This document shows positions 18,431 through 21,081 of a stretch of DNA of 21,081 nt, piece by piece. The DNA lies in the NCBI GenBank assembly GCA_903772945.1, contig CAICTM010001500.1, positions 7,012 to 28,092 on the forward strand. Direction: 5' to 3'. Source of the DNA: Seminavis robusta. Its lineage: Eukaryota; Bacillariophyta; Bacillariophyceae; Naviculales; Naviculaceae. Under the pieces are notes generated by a model, which did no database searches, was not told where the DNA came from, and worked only from the letters and a program-made list of their open reading frames with translations. Within the stretch, counting starts at the first letter, position 1. The number at the start of each line of letters is the position of its first letter. A program made the translations under genes and the position numbers.

Positions 18431-18665
18431 ACGAGTCGTCGCTTTTGGATGTTGCGGGTCTCTACCAGTACCGTACCGGTACACATGTATCAGATAGATG
18501 ATGTATGCTGTGATGAGAACAAATTGGTGGCACCCCAGCCGAGTTGTAGCAGCTAGCTAGCTAGGATTCCAACACGAAGCCGTTGCTTTTGGATGTTGCG
18601 GCTCTCTTTGATCCGTGATGTGACGAGAACGAATGAATTGATTGGTGGCAGCCCAGTCCGAAACA
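18431..18665. repeat. Diverged tandem duplication (~145 bp apart)
   Basis: A segment starting at 18431 (GCTTTTGGATGTTGCGGGTCTCT, then GATGAGAACAAATTGGTGGCACCCCAG) is repeated from 18574 (GCTTTTGGATGTTGCGGCTCTCT, then GACGAGAACGAAT...GATTGGTGGCAGCCCAG). The first copy has about 36 extra bases carrying CAGTACCGTACCGGTACAC between the two matching blocks. Confidence 0.7.
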
Positions 18666-19874
18666 ATAACAAAAAGACGTGGCCCCCCACCGTAGTACTA
18701 ACCTGCCCCGACGATGCTCAACTTGGCTGAGCAGACGGGAGGCGGTGCTGTCATCGTGGTATGGTCGTTCCTGACAATGCGCTAAATTTGTAGCATTGTC
18801 AACAATATGTTTGTTCCTTGAAATAGGTGTGCTTTTGGCAGATTGAAATCGGTGGAATTCGAGAATGGTAGACTCGACCCACTTCGTTGAGGCCATCCAG
18901 CGAGCGCCCGTGCCGGTGCCACTGGTAATTGCTTGTCTGTGATTCCGGTATCCTTCTGCATTGCTTAGTTTCATCACATTATCGCATTGGCTGTTACCTG
19001 TTAGCAGTAGCTGGAGCTACCGGTACGGAGTACAGTTGCAGTCAGCTAGTAGGAAACGCCGTGCTTCCCAAAGTTTTTAAAGCCTGAAAGCCATCAACAA
19101 GCCACTGCCATAATCTTCTAACCACACTACATGTATGCGTAGCAACGCATTCTTCGAAAAATCTTCCGCAAATAAGAAGACATCAGCAGCCATGGCGCCA
19201 ACCACCGCTACTACCGTAGCCAGCTCCGGAAGTGCCGCCACTAGCCGATTGCAAGTGGAATGATAGGAAGAATCCTTTTGCAAAACAAATTTTCGACGGC
19301 TCCCACGATGGCCAAATGATGGGATTGAGGGGAACTCCCCACCAGGCATGCATGTAGTTCTCAAGGTGGACCGAAAAAAGAATCAAGCAGTTTGGAGATT
19401 GGTGACAGAACCTGAGGAGTACAGACATAATCAAGGTAGACTGGATCGGTTCCAAAGTTATCTGGAGGCAGCCAAAGGACAAGCAAGAAGGCCTGTACTA
19501 AAAGAAGTTAAGTTGGGTATTTACAACCCTGGTTTCACTGTTTTAAAATGTTGTCCCACCCCATTTGGAGACCATTTTTCCATTGAACATTAGATATTAT
19601 TTGCTGCTGCTTTATAGCTCGCTAGCTAGTGCAAATAGCTGCGTAGCTGAACTGGCTAGCTAGATAGCGAGTCAAACGTAATCATCTTGGGTTTCCTTGT
19701 TCTGGAACGGGAGAGGGGTTGGATATGAGGACTCGACTCGGACAAACTTGTCGCTTGGATAAAACTGGCTGTCAAAGCAGCTTGTGCTGGTGAGACACAA
19801 TGAGCTGAATTTGAGTACCGCTCAGAGCATTTTCAAGACTGACGGTCACAAATAAATAAATAAATGAACTTTAA

Positions 19875-20505
19875 CGCTCGGAGTCCCAAAATCTGGGAGA
19901 CCCCACTCCCAGATTCTGCTCTTTTGGTAGGTGTGGTAAATATTGGGTCAGATTTCTATTTTATTCCCGCATCTACCTGAATATCCTGTCTTCCAGGAAA
20001 ATCGATGCTGATGGTTGATGAGTCTGCCTGCACGTACAAAGGAGGTTCTGTTGAACCGCTTGTTGCAGCGGCTACTCCTCTTAACAAAGGCTACTACTCA
20101 CCACCATGACAGGCTCCTCTTGTTTGGCTAGCGGCAGCAACAGCCGTTCGACGATCGGTCGTTCTGTTGGACTTCCGACAACTTCTTCTTCTTCTTCCAC
20201 GGAGCGATCGATCGATCGGAGCGACCATGACGCCTCCTCTTCCACGGAACGACGACGCACGCCTCTACCGTTAATGAAACAACAAGGGACTACTACTACA
20301 GTAATGTAGAAGAGATAGCATCATCTTGATAGAGTAAACATAGAGTAAAGGTACTTCTACTGGTAGAGGTATCGAGTTGGCAGGGGTGACTCCCAGAATC
20401 TGGGAGTGGGGTCTCCCAGATTTTGGGAGTCATCATCCCAAAATCTGGGAGACCCCACTCCCAAAATCTGGGAGACCCCACTCCCAGATTCTGGGACTCC
20501 GAGCG
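19875..20505. mobile_element. TTAA-flanked MITE-like element
   Basis: The 25-bp ends CGCTCGGAGTCCCAAAATCTGGGAG (19875-19899) and the reverse complement of 20481-20505 match at 24 of 25 positions. Each end is flanked directly by TTAA (19871-19874 and 20506-20509), the target duplication used by the piggyBac superfamily. There is no transposase inside; the only sizeable frame (20106-20309 plus) is Ser/Thr low-complexity. The right end carries extra copies of the CCCAAAATCTGGGAGACCCCACT unit. The end bases (CGCT) are not the usual CCY of piggyBac, so the superfamily is inferred from the TTAA alone. Confidence 0.7.
20390..20474. repeat. 39-bp hairpin inside the TTAA element
   Basis: 20390-20428 pairs with 20436-20474 around a 7-nt loop (GTCATCA), 37 of 39 positions complementary. 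Each arm is itself made of smaller palindromes of the form CTCCCAGATTTTGGGAG, joined by a GTGGGGTCT linker. Confidence 0.85.
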
Positions 20506-20767
20506 TTAACTGGTACACTGGTACAAGCGGTACTGAGTACTGGTACCGGTAGCTGTACATGTACCGGTAGCTATCGATACCGATAGCGGTGGTGAAGAGA
20601 CTTAGCTTCCTTGTGAACTGTGAACCATCAATAATAAAAACTGGCACAAGACATCTCAAGGAACACCATTTCAGGGCGAAAGCGGTAGAAGGCAGTAATG
20701 TGATTGGCTAGTCAAGCTAATACGTCAGGAAGTATGTCACAAAAATTCAAATATACTTAACGTACCA

Positions 20768-20776
20768 TTTATAAAG
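20768..20776 (+). promoter_or_regulatory. TATA-like box (TTTATAAAG)
   Basis: TTTATAAAG lies about 95 bp upstream of the plus-strand start codon at 20866, a plausible distance for a core promoter plus short leader. No other element was recognised. Confidence 0.35.
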
Positions 20777-20865
20777 ATTACAGAGCAAATGTGCTACCTA
20801 GTCGCCATTTTCTGTTTTCGACAACAAGGAAACTCGGATTCCGTTGATCGATCGATCGATCGACA

Positions 20866-21081
20866 ATGACAACAACCACCGTCACAACCACCGGAGAGCC
20901 ACTCGACAGTCATTTCGCAGGAGCAAACAGCAGCAGCAAACAGCATCATGGAGCCACCACCAGCAGCAACAGCCACAAATGGAGGAATGGGCTGCCAAAG
21001 TCAACAGAGGAACTCGCAACAGAAGAGAGCCTACCAACTGGCTGCCAACAACCACAACAACAACAACAGATCCAAGAGAGC
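20866..21081 (+). CDS. 5' part of a gene running off the window
   Basis: From the ATG at 20866 the frame stays open for 72 codons to the last base of the window. It reads MTTTTVTTTGEPLDSHFAGA, then Ser/His/Gln-rich low-complexity sequence ending QQPQQQQQIQES. Such Thr/Ser/Gln-rich starts are common in diatom nuclear proteins and say nothing about function. A second ATG at 20948 in another frame (starting MEPPPAATATNGGM) is also open to the end, so the correct start is not certain. A TATA-like box precedes the first one. Confidence 0.45.
   Translation, partial: MTTTTVTTTGEPLDSHFAGANSSSKQHHGATTSSNSHKWRNGLPKSTEELATEESLPTGCQQPQQQQQIQES

Larger units (their letters stand above)
16474..19870. other. 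Long gene-poor region upstream of the cyclase
   Basis: The first few hundred bases must contain the cyclase promoter; I see no clear TATA box. A GAATGGAATGGAATGG run and a TAGCTAGCTAGC run lie at about 16517-16566. Open frames at 17090-17446, 17811-18062, 18131-18484, 18561-18977, 19077-19364 and 19348-19593 show no recognisable domains, and opposite-strand overlaps suggest most are accidental. The 18131-18484 minus frame has one hydrophobic segment (AIGAVFTVLLLVHVGA) but nothing else. An exon-like fragment (17450-17596) is listed separately. Confidence 0.4.

Noticed and set aside
20106..20309. Ser-rich 67-codon frame inside the TTAA element
   Set aside because: Low-complexity sequence created by TCT/GATC repeats; no sign of a transposase or other domain.

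Overview
The window looks like nuclear DNA of a diatom, probably a raphid pennate; species not determined. The evidence is a receptor-type class III nucleotide cyclase of the kind diatoms carry in several copies, short GT-AG introns of 76-124 bp, a degraded Ty3/gypsy retrotransposon, and long gene-poor stretches full of small inverted-repeat elements. There is no operon structure, and no rRNA or tRNA was seen.

Left part (1-6500) is a graveyard of mobile DNA. A Ty3/gypsy element (456-4812, minus strand) has two LTRs, a broken gag, and a pol that lost RNase H and most of integrase. It sits inside a cluster of short palindromic repeats, with an apparent TTTT target duplication. Next come a 364-bp fold-back element built on the 9-mer ATGTCGTAA (5141-5504) and, overlapping it, a broken gene (5416-6324, minus). 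That gene carries the motif I of a rolling-circle Rep and the SF3 helicase motif C of circular ssDNA (CRESS) viruses: an endogenous viral or plasmid relic.

Middle part (6600-12600): a frameshifted unrecognised gene relic (6600-7474, minus); a small basic protein with three 23-residue repeats (9070-9459, plus); a secreted cysteine-repeat protein (10111-11314, minus) encoded by thirteen near-identical 69-bp units and interrupted by single-base indels, all in homopolymer runs; and a 373-bp inverted-repeat element filled with a 14-bp motif (12159-12531).

The one clearly intact large gene is the receptor-type guanylate (or adenylate) cyclase, 12638-16473 on the minus strand. I resolve it into ten exons coding for 974 residues: acidic N-terminus, TM helix, large outer domain, second TM helix, class III cyclase domain, acidic tail. 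Four of the ten exons are microexons of 13, 23, 17 and 9 nt, all inside the catalytic domain. Every junction restores a family motif.

Right part (16474-21081) is mostly non-coding. It holds a 631-bp TTAA-flanked inverted-repeat element (19875-20505) and, at the edge, the start of a plus-strand gene with a TATA-like box (20866 to the window end).
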